Source of the DNA: Microglena sp. YARC
Taxonomy: Eukaryota; Chlorophyta; Chlorophyceae; Chlamydomonadales; Chlamydomonadaceae
Length of the DNA stretch: 64,000 nucleotides
Assembly (NCBI GenBank): GCA_022414725.1
Contig: CM039464.1
Span: 40,743,882 to 40,807,881 of the forward strand
Direction of reading: 5' to 3'
Part shown: positions 11,386 through 21,155 of the stretch, piece by piece
How the letters are laid out: every line of letters starts with the position of its first letter
Position numbering within the stretch: the first letter of the stretch is position 1
Position numbers and translations under genes: made by a program
The notes under the pieces: model-generated
The model's database searches: none
What the model was told of the DNA's origin: nothing
The model's input: the letters and a program-made list of their open reading frames with translations, nothing else

Positions 11386-12769
11386 TTGCACTTCTCAGGT
11401 CTTGTCATTTCTGCGCTCGTTGCCCTTGTCATTGCTGTGCTTGTCAGGTCATGTTATGGCTGCGCCTGTCAGGTCTGGTCATTGCTGCCCCTCTTGCGCT
11501 GCTCAGATCTTGTCAATGCTGCGCCTTTCAGGTATCGTCCCTACGTGCTAGATGCGCTTGCTGTGCTTGCTGCACTTGTCAGTTCTTTTTGTTGCTTGCT
11601 GTGCGTGTCAGGTATTGTCATTGCTGTGCTTGTTGCTCATTTCATTGCTGTGCTTGTCAGGTCCTGTTATGGCTGTGCTCGTCAGATCTTCTCATTTCTG
11701 CGCTTACTGTGCTTTCTGTGCTTGTCAGGTCTTGTATTACATGTTACCTTGTCAGGTCTTGTATTACATGTTACCTTGTCAGGTCTTGTATTACCTGTTC
11801 CCTTGTCAGGTCTTGTATTACATGTTACCTTGTCAGGTATTGTATTACATGTTCCCTTGTCAGGTCTTGTCATTGCTTCCCTTATAAGGTCTTGTCATCG
11901 CTGCCCTTGCTGTGCTTGTCATGTCTTGTATTACATGTTACCTTGTCAGGTCTTGTATAACATGTTACCTTGTCAGGTCTTGTATTACCTGTTCCCTTGT
12001 CAGGTCTTGTATGACATGTTCCCTTGTCAGGTCTTGTATTACATGTTACCTTGTCAGGTCTTGTATTACATGTTCCCTTGTCAGGTCTTGTATTACATGT
12101 TACCTTGTCAGGTCTTGTATTCCATGTTCCCTTGTCAGGTCTTGTATTATTTGTTCCCTTGTCAGGTCTTGTATTACATGTTCCCTTGTCAGGTCTTGTA
12201 TTACATGTTCCCTTGTCAGGTCTTGTATTCCATGTTCCCTTGTCAGGTCTTGTATGACATGTTCCCTTGTCAGGTCTTGCATTACCTGTTCCCTTGTCAG
12301 GTCTTGTATGACATGTTCCCTTGTCAGGTCTTGCATTACCTGTTCCCTTGTCAGGTCTTGTATTACATGTTCCCTTGCTAGGTCTTGTATTCCATGTTCC
12401 CTTGTCAGGGCTTGTTTTAACTGTTCCCTCGTCGGGTCTTGTATTGCCTCTTTCCTTGCCAGGTCTTGTATTACCTGTTCCCTTGTTAGGACTTGTCATT
12501 GCTTGCTGCGCATGTCAGGTCATGTATTGCCTGTTCCCATGTCAGGTCTTTCCACTGCTTGCTGTGATTGAAAGGTCTTGTATTACCTGTTCCCTTGTCA
12601 GGTCCTGTATAATCTGTTATATTGTCAGGTCTTTTCATAGCTTGCTGTGTTTGTCAGGTCTTGTATTACCTGTTTCTTGTCACGTCCTGTATTACCTGTT
12701 CCCCTGTCAGGACTTGTCATTGCTTGCTGTGCTTGTGAGGGCTTGTATTACCTATTGCCTTGTCAGGTC

Positions 12770-12843
12770 TTGTTAGGAGCCACAAGGCTAGGGGAGCTCT
12801 GAGGACATCCTCAGAGCTCCCGTAGCCTAGTAGTTCCTGACAG
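12770..12843. repeat. Hairpin insert in the 27-bp array, copy 6
   Basis: AGGCTAGGGGAGCTCTGAGG pairs with the inverted CCTCAGAGCTCCCGTAGCCT. The outer left arm (AGGAGCCACA) has decayed while the right arm keeps CTAGTAGTTCCTGACAGG, so only the inner stem is intact. Confidence 0.7.
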
Positions 12844-13045
12844 GTCTTGCATTACATGTTCCCCTGTCAGGTCTTGTCATTGCTTGCTGAGCTTGTCAGG
12901 TCTTGTATTACCTGTTCTCTTGTCAGGTCTTGTATTACATGTGCGCTTATCAGGTCTTGTCATTGCTTGCTGTGCTTGTCAGGTCTTGTATTACCAGTTT
13001 CCTTGCCAGGTCTTGTATTACCTATTCCCTTGTCAGGTCTTGTAT

Positions 13046-13120
13046 TGTTATCAAGCGGTCAGTGTACCAATCAGACATCTGAATCAGATGTCTGATTGGT
13101 ACACTGACCGCTTCATAACA
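13046..13120. repeat. 75-bp near-perfect palindrome in the 27-bp array
   Basis: The arms 13053-13082 and 13084-13113 are exact reverse complements (30 bp each) around a single central base at 13083. The stem continues outward as TGTTAT/ATAACA with one mismatched pair (13052 with 13114). Nothing in the arms resembles the surrounding minisatellite, so it appears inserted. A spacer of one base makes cruciform extrusion likely in vitro. Confidence 0.9.
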
Positions 13121-13329
13121 TGTATAACCTGTGCGCGTGTCAGGTGTTGTATTACTTGTTCCCTTGTACATGTATTGTATTACCTGTTCCCGTGTCTGGT
13201 CTTGTCTTTGCTTGCTGTGCTTGCCAGGTCTTGTATTACCTGTGTGCTTGTAAGGTCTTGTATTTCCTGTTCCCTTGTCAGGTCTAGTCTTTGCTGCATT
13301 TTTTGCAATTGTCATTGCTGTGCTTGTCA

Positions 13330-13500
13330 AGTCCTGATATTCATGGCCTTCAAGGTATGACGTTCTATATATAACGTCCTTACATTCGCGGACTAAAATC
13401 ATTCATGGCCCCAATGTGTGACGTTATACAAATGACCTTACATTCATGCCATGATACCATTCATTTCCTAGCATCAAGATATGGCGTTATATATCTATGT
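13330..13500 (+). repeat. Degenerate short repeat, ATTCATGGCC...GACGTTATA
   Basis: Three imperfect units of about 60 bases share ATTCATGGCC or ATTCATTTCC, then ATG(A)CGTTATATA and CCTTACATTC. No coding signal is present. Confidence 0.45.
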
Positions 13501-13612
13501 ATACACAAATGTCATTAGATTCAAACCATATCATTCTTGTCCTTACATTTATGACACCATGCACATGGTGTAATTATAATTTTTGTATTTATGGTGCAAA
13601 GAACCCTTCAAA

Positions 13613-13690
13613 CTTGAACTTGGTTGCATGTGTCCAGCCAGCAATTTGGCTGCTCGCGGTCTTCGGCAGTCAAACAAAATTACCAGGAAA
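13613..13690 (+). repeat. Dispersed repeat family R1 (GGCTCCAGCCAGC...CCGTCTTCGG), copy 1
   Basis: Consensus fragments are AACTTGGTTACATGGCTCC, AGCCAGCAATTTGGCTGCTC and CCGTCTTCGGCAGTAAAAC. This copy reads TTGCATGTGTCCAGCCAGCA and CGGTCTTCGGCAGTC. Other copies are near 13770, 14330, 22480, 22612, 22765 and 46640. The function is unknown. Confidence 0.7.
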
Positions 13691-13769
13691 ATGTCAACGT
13701 GAACAAATTGTGTTTTATACCTTCTGTGACGCTCTATAAATACTGGTACACATCTTACATGCGATCTTC

Positions 13770-13860
13770 AGCTTGAACTTGGTTACGTAGCTTCAGCCAG
13801 AAATTTGGCCAATCCGTCTTCCAAATAAATGTACCGAGAAAATGTAAACGCGAACAAATA
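13770..13860 (+). repeat. Dispersed repeat family R1, copy 2
   Basis: A more diverged copy (GAACTTGGTTACGTAGCTTC, CCAGAAATTTGGCC, CCGTCTTCC) followed by the same AAATGTAAACGCGAACAAAT tail that follows copy 1 (AAATGTCAACGTGAACAAAT), so the family extends about 30 bases beyond the core. Confidence 0.6.
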
Positions 13861-14329
13861 ATTGTTTTCTTTCCTTTTATCAATTTTGCTTCTTCTTCTG
13901 AACCGTAAAGAATCAATACAAAATCTAATTATTCCTATCAAAACAGATTTGATCAATTTTCTTCATGCATTCATGAATAAAACAGAGGAAGATTTGCTCG
14001 ACCTTCCACTTCTCGATTGCACAGCAGATAAAGCAGAAAAATAATTTTAGTATAAGATTGGGAAAGCAGGTACCTTCTTCTCGAATTCAGTAAGGCTTCG
14101 TCAGTATATTCAAAGATCACATGGTGTTCGTCTTGAAAGGCTCCAGAATCACACAGATGGCACACTCGATATTTCCAAGGGACAATAGGGCGTCTTCATC
14201 TATCAGTTTCCACTTCCATGTATTGGCTGGAAGTTCTAAATCTATACATATTATGCACTACCTTGTGAGGTAGGTCTCAGATGAGACAAGAAGGTATCTC
14301 TGGTTTACCCCACCGAAGAGGACATCCAA

Positions 14330-14440
14330 CTTGAAATTGAACTTGGTAACATGGCTCCCAGTCAACAATTTGGCTGCTCGCCGTCTTCAGTAGTAAAAAC
14401 ATATTTACCAGGGAAATGTGATGATGAACAAAAAGTGTTT
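14330..14440 (+). repeat. Dispersed repeat family R1, copy 3
   Basis: It reads GAACTTGGTAACATGGCTCC, ACAATTTGGCTGCTCGCC and GTCTTCAGTAGTAAAAACAT, then AAATGTGATGATGAACAAAA, preserving the order seen in copies 1 and 2. Confidence 0.65.
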
Positions 14441-14769
14441 GATGTTGTTGTTTGCTATGGTTTACCTCAAAGCCACTGATCAGATGGCTGTGTGTTGAAA
14501 CCACAGCTCAACAACACTATTATACCAACCAGATCTATGCCAATCAGAGAGTCTAAGGGATGCATGCCAAAGCAGACACATTTAGGCTGGAAGTATTCAA
14601 ACCAATAGCAGGGATCTAAGGTCCATAGAAGCTGCATAATAGAAACACAGGCTTATAGTGCTATGCGTCAGGAAACACTCCCAAGAATACAAAGCTCGTT
14701 GCATGCAAAAAGGCATACGGCTATTTTGTGTAACGGTATGGATCTCTCTCATGGATCCTGTCCCGTTAT

Positions 14770-14885
14770 CCGGACTCGCAGGTCCTGGCGCCGAGCCACC
14801 GAACGCGAGCGGGCGGTTGCTGCGCCAGGCTGTCGCCGAGGCCGTTAGGACTGCGCCAGGCTGTTGCCGAGGCCGTAAGAACCAA
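14770..14885 (+). repeat. Short direct repeat, TGCGCCAGGCTGTCGCCGAG
   Basis: Two tandem copies of about 34 bases (GCGCCAGGCTGTYGCCGAGG followed by CCGT(T)AGGA or CCGTAAGAA). No gene is evident here. Confidence 0.6.
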
Positions 14886-14926
14886 CAGTCCCGGAACAGT
14901 ACTTCCTCCTAGTGCTGCTTCTTTTA

Positions 14927-15166
14927 CGTAGAATCTTGGTAGGTATAGCAGTCCAAGATAAGGTTATGATGTGTATCTACATGCTCTGTGATTCTCTCTT
15001 TCATACTCTCAGTTCTAGTTTCCAGTAGCCAGATATTGTGGCTCTTGGCAACTAGATCAACCAAGAACTCACTCTTGTTAAATTCAGAAGGGATCCCATC
15101 ACTATTCAATACTGTAATCCGTCTTTTTTTTTGTAAAATTGTTGCACATTGTACTCCCGAAGACAA
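14927..15166 (-). CDS. Unrecognised coding-like block, possibly a transposase remnant
   Basis: A minus-strand open stretch of about 78 codons has protein-like composition, including NSDGIPSEFNKSEFLVDLVA, AKSHNIWLLETRTESMKERI and EHVDTHHNLILDCYTYQDST, then a stop. The spacing of the late ILDCYTYQ resembles the catalytic-strand region of ISXO2/Merlin-type DDE transposases, but this is a visual impression only. A further minus-strand frame at 15172-15375 is rich in Arg and Gly (GRGGRGGRHAGHGSRSERER) and could be a neighbouring exon. No start and no intact domain can be shown; it could equally be a fragment of a host gene. Confidence 0.2.
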
Positions 15167-15427
15167 ACTTCCTATTCCGAGGCGGTGACAGAGCGAGCCT
15201 TAGCCCTCTTCTCAGCAGCTGGTGTAGACACTTCTGGCCTCTCTCTCTCAGATCTGGAACCATGTCCAGCATGTCTTCCGCCTCTTCCCCCTCTTCCAGG
15301 GCCTCTAGTGTCCAATGCCTGGGCTGGAAGATGGTGAGCTGGAAGGTCCACTGTAAGGTGGAAAATTAACTCCATGGAGGATAGGGAGAGCTTTCATTAC
15401 AGTGGCCTCCATGCGCTTGGTGAGGCC

Positions 15428-15496
15428 TTCCACTTGTCGCTGGTTTGTGTCGGGAGACCCACCTCCTGGGGTGAAAGTCCTTTCACAACTAAAAAC
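15428..15496 (+). mobile_element. 3' end of a retroposon family R2 (TGTGTCGGGAGACCCACCTC), copy 1
   Basis: It shares TTTGTGTCGGGAGACCCACC, TCCTGGGGTGAAAGTCC and TTTCACAACTAAAAACAAA with copies at 22354-22463 and 31121-31240. All three end in A-rich sequence directly after TTTCACAACTAAAAA, as expected of a non-LTR retroposon 3' end. It is oriented + here. Confidence 0.6.
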
Positions 15497-15523
15497 AAAG
15501 CAAACAATTGTATAGCCTGCGCT

Positions 15524-15690
15524 GCGTCCCGCAACGCAACAGACCCTTCCTTCTGGTCAGCGGACCCTCCCAACGTTGCGTCCTGCAACGCAACAGACCC
15601 TTCCTTCTGGTCAGCGGACCCTCCCAACGTCACGTCCTCCTATGCAACGGATCCTTCGACGTTGCATCTGCGACGGAGGATGCAGCGTCC
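15524..15690 (+). repeat. 54-bp tandem repeat, GCAACGCAACAGACCCTTCC
   Basis: Two nearly identical units containing CAACGCAACAGACCCTTCCT and GGTCAGCGGACCCTCCCAAC are followed by a third, diverged unit (TATGCAACGGATCCTTCGAC). The array abuts R2 copy 1. Confidence 0.75.
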
Positions 15691-15714
15691 CGAACAATCC
15701 TGTTTGTGTGTATG

Positions 15715-15790
15715 TGTATGTTACAGTCCAGGGGTAGGCCAAATAGGCTAAAGGGACTTGCCCAACCGTATAAGATTGGTTAAAAAAGAA
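15715..15790 (+). repeat. Dispersed repeat family R3 (CAGTCCAGGGGTAG...GGCTAAAGGGACTT)
   Basis: TTACAGTCCAGGGGTAGGCC and AAATAGGCTAAAGGGACTTG are found here. Related pieces occur in the opposite arrangement at 17140-17240 (AAGGCTAAAGGGACTTTCCC, then GGCTACCCCTGGACTGAATC) and as the CCTGGACTGTA end alone near 18596 and 49893. The family is unclassified. Confidence 0.5.
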
Positions 15791-15959
15791 AAAGCACTGA
15801 TGAACTGAACCCCAAACAATCCTTAAACTGGCGGCGGCCCTAAGTTCGTACTACAGTGATAGTTTAGTTCAGTAGTGTGTGACCCAGGAATATAAGGGTT
15901 TTCCGGGTTGTGCGTAATATTCTTGAAATTGAGCTTAAACTTGAACTTGGTTACATAGC

Positions 15960-16620
15960 TTCACCCCTCACCTCACCCACCCCCCTCAACCCTCAACCCC
16001 TCACCCCACCCCACTCATCCCCTCACCCCACCCCACTCATCCCCTCACCCCACCCCACTCATCCCCTCACCCCACCCCACTCATCCCCTCACCCCACCCA
16101 CTCACCCCCTATCCCCCAACAGTACGTGTTTGCTCGTCCTGCCCCCTCTCACCCCCTCACCTCACCTCCTCACCCCCTCACCCCCAACTGTACATGTTTG
16201 CCTGTCCTGCACCCCTCTCCCCCTCACCCACAACTGAACGTGTTTGCCTGTCCTGCACCCCCTCTCCCCCTCACCCCCAACTGTACGTGTTTGCCTGTCC
16301 TGCACCCCCTCAACCCCTCACCCCCTCAACCCCTCACCCCCTCAACCCCAACTGTACGTGTTTGCCTGTCCTGCACCCCCTCACCCCCTCACCCCTCACC
16401 CCAACTGTACGTGTTTGCCTGTCCTGCACCCCCTCACCCCCTCACCTCACCCCCTCACCCCCAACTGTATGTGTTTGCCTGTCCTGCGCCCCCTGACCTC
16501 TAACTGCACGTGTTTGCCTGTCCTGCACCCCTCAACCTCTCTACCCCTCACCCCTCACCCCCTCACCCCTCACCCCCTCACCCCCTCACCCCCTCACCCC
16601 CTCACCCCCAACTCTAGGTG
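15960..16620 (+). repeat. C-rich minisatellite, CACCCCCTCACCCC and TGTACGTGTTTGCCTGTCCT
   Basis: Pyrimidine-rich blocks of CACCCCTCACCCC alternate with seven or so copies of AACTGTACGTGTTTGCCTGT followed by CCTGCACCCC. Apparent open frames in it come from the repeat. Confidence 0.8.
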
Positions 16621-17113
16621 CTTGCCCGTTCTGCTCCACCTCACTTCCATCAAACCCAACACTGCTGAGTTGACAGCTATGGCTGACGCCATCTGTACCA
16701 AGTTGGGGAGACCTGTACTTCCAAGGCCCGCCAGCTGGACTGGTGGGAGTCCTGCTGCTCCTCGCTCTCAAAGATCGAAGAAGGGTAGGATGCATGGGAT
16801 GTGGTGGGGTAAGGTGGGGTGGGGTGGGGGGAGTGGGGAGTAGCCTGGGTGTTGTGGTAAAAAGAAGGTGTTCCTACTGCTGCTCTCTACTGCTGATCTA
16901 GCTACGCTTAGTTTCATGCTTCTGAAGCAGGGTAGGATGCATGGGGTGGGGTGTGGTGGCGTGGAGCGGGGGGGGCTGGGATTGGGTGGGGGTGTGTGGG
17001 GGGAATCGGGATTAGCCTGGTATGTGTGGTATGTGTGGTAATCTGTAGGGGGTCCTACTGCTGCTCCTCTCGAAGACCTGGCTAAGCTCAATTTCATGCT
17101 TCTGAAGCAGGGT
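16616..17113 (+). repeat. Three tandem exon-like modules ending in GAAG(A/C)AGGGTAGGATGCATG
   Basis: Module A (to 16794) has coding-like sequence including KPNTAELTAMADAICTKLGR and SPAAPRSQRSKKG. Modules B (ending 16931) and C (ending 17111) encode related peptides, TADLATLSFMLLKQG and PLEDLAKLNFMLLKQG. Each is followed at the same point by G|GTAGGATGCATGG and a G-rich intron-like stretch with AGGATGCATGGGGTGGGGTG. The modules appear to be duplicated exons with their donor sites; B has an indel that breaks its frame. I do not recognise the protein family, and it is unclear whether any of this is still expressed. Confidence 0.4.
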
Positions 17114-17139
17114 AGGATGCATGGGGTGGGGTGGCGTGG

Positions 17140-17240
17140 GGTATCCAATAAGGCTAAAGGGACTTTCCCAACCTCATAATCTAGATGATTATGTTTGGCT
17201 ACCCCTGGACTGAATCATACATACACTATATGTGCACGTG
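17140..17240. repeat. Dispersed repeat family R3, inverted arrangement
   Basis: AATAAGGCTAAAGGGACTTT and, about 50 bases on, TTTGGCTACCCCTGGACTGA and ATCATACATACACTA. TAATCTAGATGATTA between them is a local palindrome. Confidence 0.45.
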
Positions 17241-17475
17241 CAGGTGTCAAGCACATTGTTTCTAGGGACTGGCATATCATATGATCTTGACCAAATGCAA
17301 GTATGATATCATATGATACATACATATTGCATCATATGATATCATACATATTGCATCATATGATATTGTATATAACAAGGGATCGGCGACATAATATCAA
17401 ATGATATTATATCATCATATATTGTCATATGATGAGCTCGCGGTCGGCCTCAGACATCATATGATGCGCTTGAAT
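17240..17475. repeat. Cluster of CATATGAT palindromic motifs
   Basis: The octamer ATCATATGAT or close variants (ATATCATATGATA, GCATCATATGATATCATAC) recur at least eight times in about 230 bases. Several are perfect palindromes, and CATATTGCATCATATGATAT is tandemly repeated. A/T content is far above the neighbouring arrays. No gene is seen. Confidence 0.75.
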
Positions 17476-17632
17476 GTGGGGCACACGTGACGGCGCACGT
17501 GACTGTACAGCAGGTTTGTTCAGTCTATCATTCCTTCATTCAATCCACGTCTCTCCTCCTTTTGTGCACATTTAGCGACCTGCGTTTCCTTTCTTTTTCG
17601 ATAATCGACTAGATGATTACACCATGCCCCAG

Positions 17633-18545
17633 ACACCATACTGCCAGCTAGTACCATAATTCCAGCTAGCACCATATCCAAACCAAACCCAAGCTAGGAC
17701 CATAATGCCAGCTAGTACCATATCCAAACCAAACCCAAGCTAGTACCATAATGCCAGCTAGTACCATAATGCCAGCTAGTACCATATCCAAACCAAACTC
17801 AAGCTAGTCCCATAATGCCAGCTAGTACCATATCCAAAGCAAACCCAAGCTAGGACCATAATGCCAGCTAGTACCATAATGCCAGCTAGTACCATAATGC
17901 AAGCTAGTACCATAATGCCAGCTAGTACCATAATGCCAGCTAGTACCATATCCAAACCAAACCCAAGCTAGTACCATAATGCCAGCTAGTACCATATCCA
18001 AACCAAACCCAAGCTAGGACCATAATGCCAGCTAGTACCATATCCAAACCAAACCCAAGCTAGGACCATAATGCCAGCTAGTACCATACCCAACCAAACC
18101 CAAGCTAGGACCATAATGCCAGCTAGTACCATATCCAAAGCAAACCCAAGCTAGGACCATAATGCCAGCTAGTACCATAATGCCAGCTAGTACCATAATG
18201 CCAGCTAGTACCATAATGCCAGCTAGTACCATAATGCCAGCTAGTACCATATCCAAACCAAACCCAAGCTAGGACCATAATGCCAGCTAGTACCATATCC
18301 AAACCAAACCCAAGCTAGGACCATAATGCCAGATAGTACCATATCCAAACCAAACCCAAGCTAGGACCATAATGCCAGCTAGTACCATACCCAACCAAAC
18401 CCAAGCTAGGACCATAATGCCAGCTAGTACCATACCCAACCAAACCCAAGCTAGGACCATAATGCCAGCTAGTACCATACCCAACCAAACCCAAGCTAGG
18501 ACCATAATGCCAGCTAGTACCATACCCAACCAAACCCAAGCTAGC
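17633..18545 (+). repeat. 45/46-bp minisatellite, ATGCCAGCTAGTACCATATC
   Basis: The unit is AATGCCAGCTAGTACCATAT plus CCAAACCAAACCCAAGCTAG plus GACCAT (46 bp), with a 45-bp variant (CATACCCAACCAAACCC) forming the homogeneous 3' end. A shorter 18-bp sub-unit (GCCAGCTAGTACCATAAT) repeats alone at 17870-17950 and 18165-18245. Minus-strand frames reading GYGTSWHYGPSLGLV are artefacts. Confidence 0.9.
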
Positions 18546-18750
18546 ATGTTCTTGATCATTCTAGGTGTGTCATGTGCTGTAGCCTAACTACCCCCCCCCT
18601 GGACTGTATCATACATACTACACATAGAACGTGCTTGTTTTCGGCGGAGCCCCCCCTTCTGGAGGGCGGGAGCCCCCAGGGTCACTCCGTTGTCCGTCTG
18701 TGTGTCCAACCGTCCTAACCTCCAAACACAAACTGTACATGCGTGTGCAG

Positions 18751-18884
18751 GAGTGAAGTAAATTTTTCTGACCCTAAGGTCCCATGGCGCTGCTCTGATG
18801 ACATTCCAAACCCACAAGGTTCTGCTGTCCAAGTGTTACACATGAAAGAACTGCCAGCCAATGTTGTGGGCCTAACTGGCGCAG
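18751..18884 (+). CDS. Isolated exon candidate, family not recognised
   Basis: A 134-bp open block is bounded by an acceptor (ATGCGTGTGCAG) and a donor (GGCGCAG|GTGGGC). It reads VNFSDPKVPWRCSDDIPNPQ, then GSAVQVLHMKELPANVVG and LTGAG. The phases (2 in, 1 out) fit a real internal exon. The LPANVVGLTGAG segment faintly resembles a leucine-rich repeat turn. A second, degraded version of the same peptide (LTKALPANIVCLSGAVG) is encoded at 20436-20487 without a donor. No partner exons were found nearby, so it may belong to a fragmentary gene. Confidence 0.3.
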
Positions 18885-19003
18885 GTGGGCTGTACCATTT
18901 CCCTTTTTTATACTGTACTGGATCAATACCATGTAGTTTCAAAACCCGTTTGCTTTATAACTACAGCTGTCAGAACAATAGATGCACAAATCAGAGATTT
19001 GTT

Positions 19004-19190
19004 TCCACTTTATATAGCGATCACTACTTTTGACATCGTTTTGGCCCAATTGCCGCTATACAAATTATATATTAGAAGTAATGCCCTAAATGGCCATAAA
19101 AAGCTACACAAACGCTGTTCCTGGTGGAGGCTTAAAACCATCAAGCTAGAAAAAACCCACTTTTAGATTTGGGAAAAACATCCCTGGAAC
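19004..19190 (+). repeat. Dispersed repeat family R4, copy 1
   Basis: About 190 bases matching 21755-21952, sharing TATATAGCGATC(A/G)CTACTTTTGAC, GCCCTAAATGGCC, CTGTTCCTGG or CTGTCCCTGG, and AGAAAAAACCCAC. Divergence is substantial. There is no coding content. Confidence 0.65.
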
Positions 19191-19205
19191 AAATTGAAGG
19201 CGCGG

Positions 19206-20405
19206 GTATGAAGAAATGGAATAGTCCACAACAAGAAATGGAATAGGCCACAACAAGAAATGGGTCAGACCACAACAAGAAATGGAATAGTCCACAACAA
19301 GAAATGGGTCAGACCACAACAAGAAATGGAACAGTCCACAACAAGAAATGGTTTAGGCCACAACAAGAAATGGAATAGGCCACAACAAGAAATGGGTTAG
19401 ACCACAACAAGAAATGGAATAGTCCACAACAAGAAATGAGTTAGGCCACAACAAAAAATGGGTTAGACCACAACAAGAAATGGGTAAGACCACAACAAGA
19501 AATGGAATAGTCCACAACAAGAAATGGGTTAGGCCACAACAAGAAATGGAATAGTCCACAACAAGAAATGGGTTAGGCCACAACAAGAAATGGAATAGTC
19601 CACAACAAGAAATGGGTTAGGCCACAACAAGAAATGGAATAGTCCACAACAAGAAATGGGTTAGGCCACAACAAGAAATGGGTTAGGCAACAACAAGAAA
19701 TGGGTTAGGCAACAACAAGAAATGGGTTAGGCCACAACAAGAAATGGGTTAGGCGACAACAAGAAATGGAATAGTCCACAACAAGAAATGGGTTAGGCCA
19801 CAACAAGAAATGGGTTAGGCCACAACAAGAAATGGAATAGTCTACAACAAGAAATGGGTTAGGCCACAACAAGAAATGGAATAGTCCACAACAAGAAATG
19901 GGTTAGGCCACAACAAGAAATGGGTTAGACCACAACAAGAAATGGGTTAGACCACAACAAGAAATGGAATAGTCCACAACAAGAAATGGGTTAGACCACA
20001 ACAAGAAATGGAATAGTCCACAACAAGAAATGGGTTAGGCCGCAACAAGAAATGGAATAGTCCACAACAAGAAATGGGTTAGGCCACAACAAGAAATGGG
20101 TTAGTCCACAACAAGAAATGGGTTAGACCACAACAAGAAATGGGTTAGGCCACACCAAGAAATGGAATTGGCCACAACAAGAAATGGGTTAGTCCACAAC
20201 AAGAAATAGGTTAGGCCACAACAAGAAATGGAAAAGTCCACAACAAGAAATGGAATAGTCCACAACAAGAAATGGGTTAGACCACAACAAGAAATGGAAT
20301 AGGCCACAACAAGAAATGGAATAGGCCACATAACAACAAGAAATGGAATAGGCCACAACAAGAAGTGGGATATGCCACAACAAGAAATGGAATAGGCCAA
20401 GATAA
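19206..20405 (+). repeat. 22-bp minisatellite, CCACAACAAGAAATGGGTTAGG
   Basis: About 54 tandem copies of a 22-bp unit (CACAACAAGAAATGG followed by GTTAGGC, AATAGTC or GTTAGAC). The three variant classes alternate in patterns that suggest larger duplicated blocks. Minus-strand frames (SISCCGLTHFLLW) arise from the repeat. Confidence 0.9.
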
Positions 20406-20435
20406 GAAACGGATTGAATGAGCCAAATAGGATAG

Positions 20436-20487
20436 GCCTAACAAAAGCGCTGCCGGCCAATATTGTGTGCCTGAGTGGCGCAGTTGG
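20436..20487 (+). pseudogene. Degraded copy of the exon at 18751-18884
   Basis: It encodes LTKALPANIVCLSGAVG, aligned with HMKELPANVVGLTGAGG of the upstream exon, but the donor GCAG|GTGG is replaced by GCAGTTGG. It lies directly after the 22-bp array, while the intact copy lies a few hundred bases before it, so the array sits between two copies of the same exon fragment. Confidence 0.35.
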
Positions 20488-20789
20488 GCCAATTGGATTT
20501 GATTGTGGCATGTTTTTCTATTGTTACTTAGTTGTTGCATAATTTTAATTGTTGCATAATTGTTACACAATTGTCATACATAATTTGTAAATGGTTACAT
20601 AACTGTTGCATGGTTCGTTACATGGTTTTCAGACATTTCTGGGCTGCTTACCGTCTTCCAATGTCCATGCCGTGCGATACCTACGGAAACGAGACAGCAT
20701 TCTTAGTGGATCAGATAGTTTAAAACTTGCCCAGGCTCTGCTGGCCTAAAACATTTCCTTTATTTAACACTGGATCATTAATAATTGAT

Positions 20790-21060
20790 TTAATACAGAT
20801 TTATGCGAGATTTATGTATTTATTTATTCATTTATTTGTTTATTTATGTATTTATTTATTTTACACCGGATCGTCTATTCTGATTATTTATTTGATTAGT
20901 GAATCTTTTTGTTTTACACTGGATCCGCACTGGATCATTTATTATTTATTCATTTATTATGTTTTTAACATGTTTTTACTCTGGATCATTTATTATTTAT
21001 TTATTTATGTATTTATGCGTTGTCTCATAGTTGTTTATTATTTATTTTAAACAGGATCAT

Positions 21061-21139
<79 letters not shown>

Positions 21140-21155
21140 TTCATTTATTTATGTA
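20790..21155 (+). repeat. (TTTA)n microsatellite with degenerate ACTGGATCATTTATT units
   Basis: The pure TTTA tract spans about 21059-21142. The preceding 270 bases repeat ACACTGGATCATTTATTATT-like units four or five times, suggesting the microsatellite grew from the tail of such a unit. Confidence 0.85.

Larger units (their letters stand above)
9310..13345 (+). repeat. About 4-kb minisatellite of a 27-bp unit (TTACCTGTTCCCTTGTCAGG core)
   Basis: Tandem copies of a 27-bp unit (TTACCTGTTCCCTTGTCAGG plus TCTTGTA), purest at 11725-12420, are mixed with CATTGCTTGCTGTGCTTGTCAGG variants. Because 27 is a multiple of three, stop-free frames run through the array and read as 9-residue repeats (for example VRSCITCSL), which I treat as artefacts. 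The array holds six hairpin inserts, an inverted stretch and one long palindrome (listed separately). A 214-bp duplication is visible: the block at 9317 recurs at 9531. Confidence 0.9.

Noticed and set aside
9317..13095. Open frames of up to 344 codons with Cys-rich 9-residue repeats (VRSCITCSL, YYLFPCQVL)
   Set aside because: The 27-bp unit is a multiple of three, so all frames stay open. Both strands and all phases are open together, which is the mark of a minisatellite and not of a protein gene.
9310..13345. CRISPR-like array (regular repeats with apparent spacers)
   Set aside because: The 27-bp units are contiguous without unique spacers, and the window is clearly eukaryotic nuclear DNA.
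18032..18587. Minus-strand GYGTSWHYGPSLGLV repeat protein
   Set aside because: Translation of the 45-bp minisatellite; ends where the array ends.
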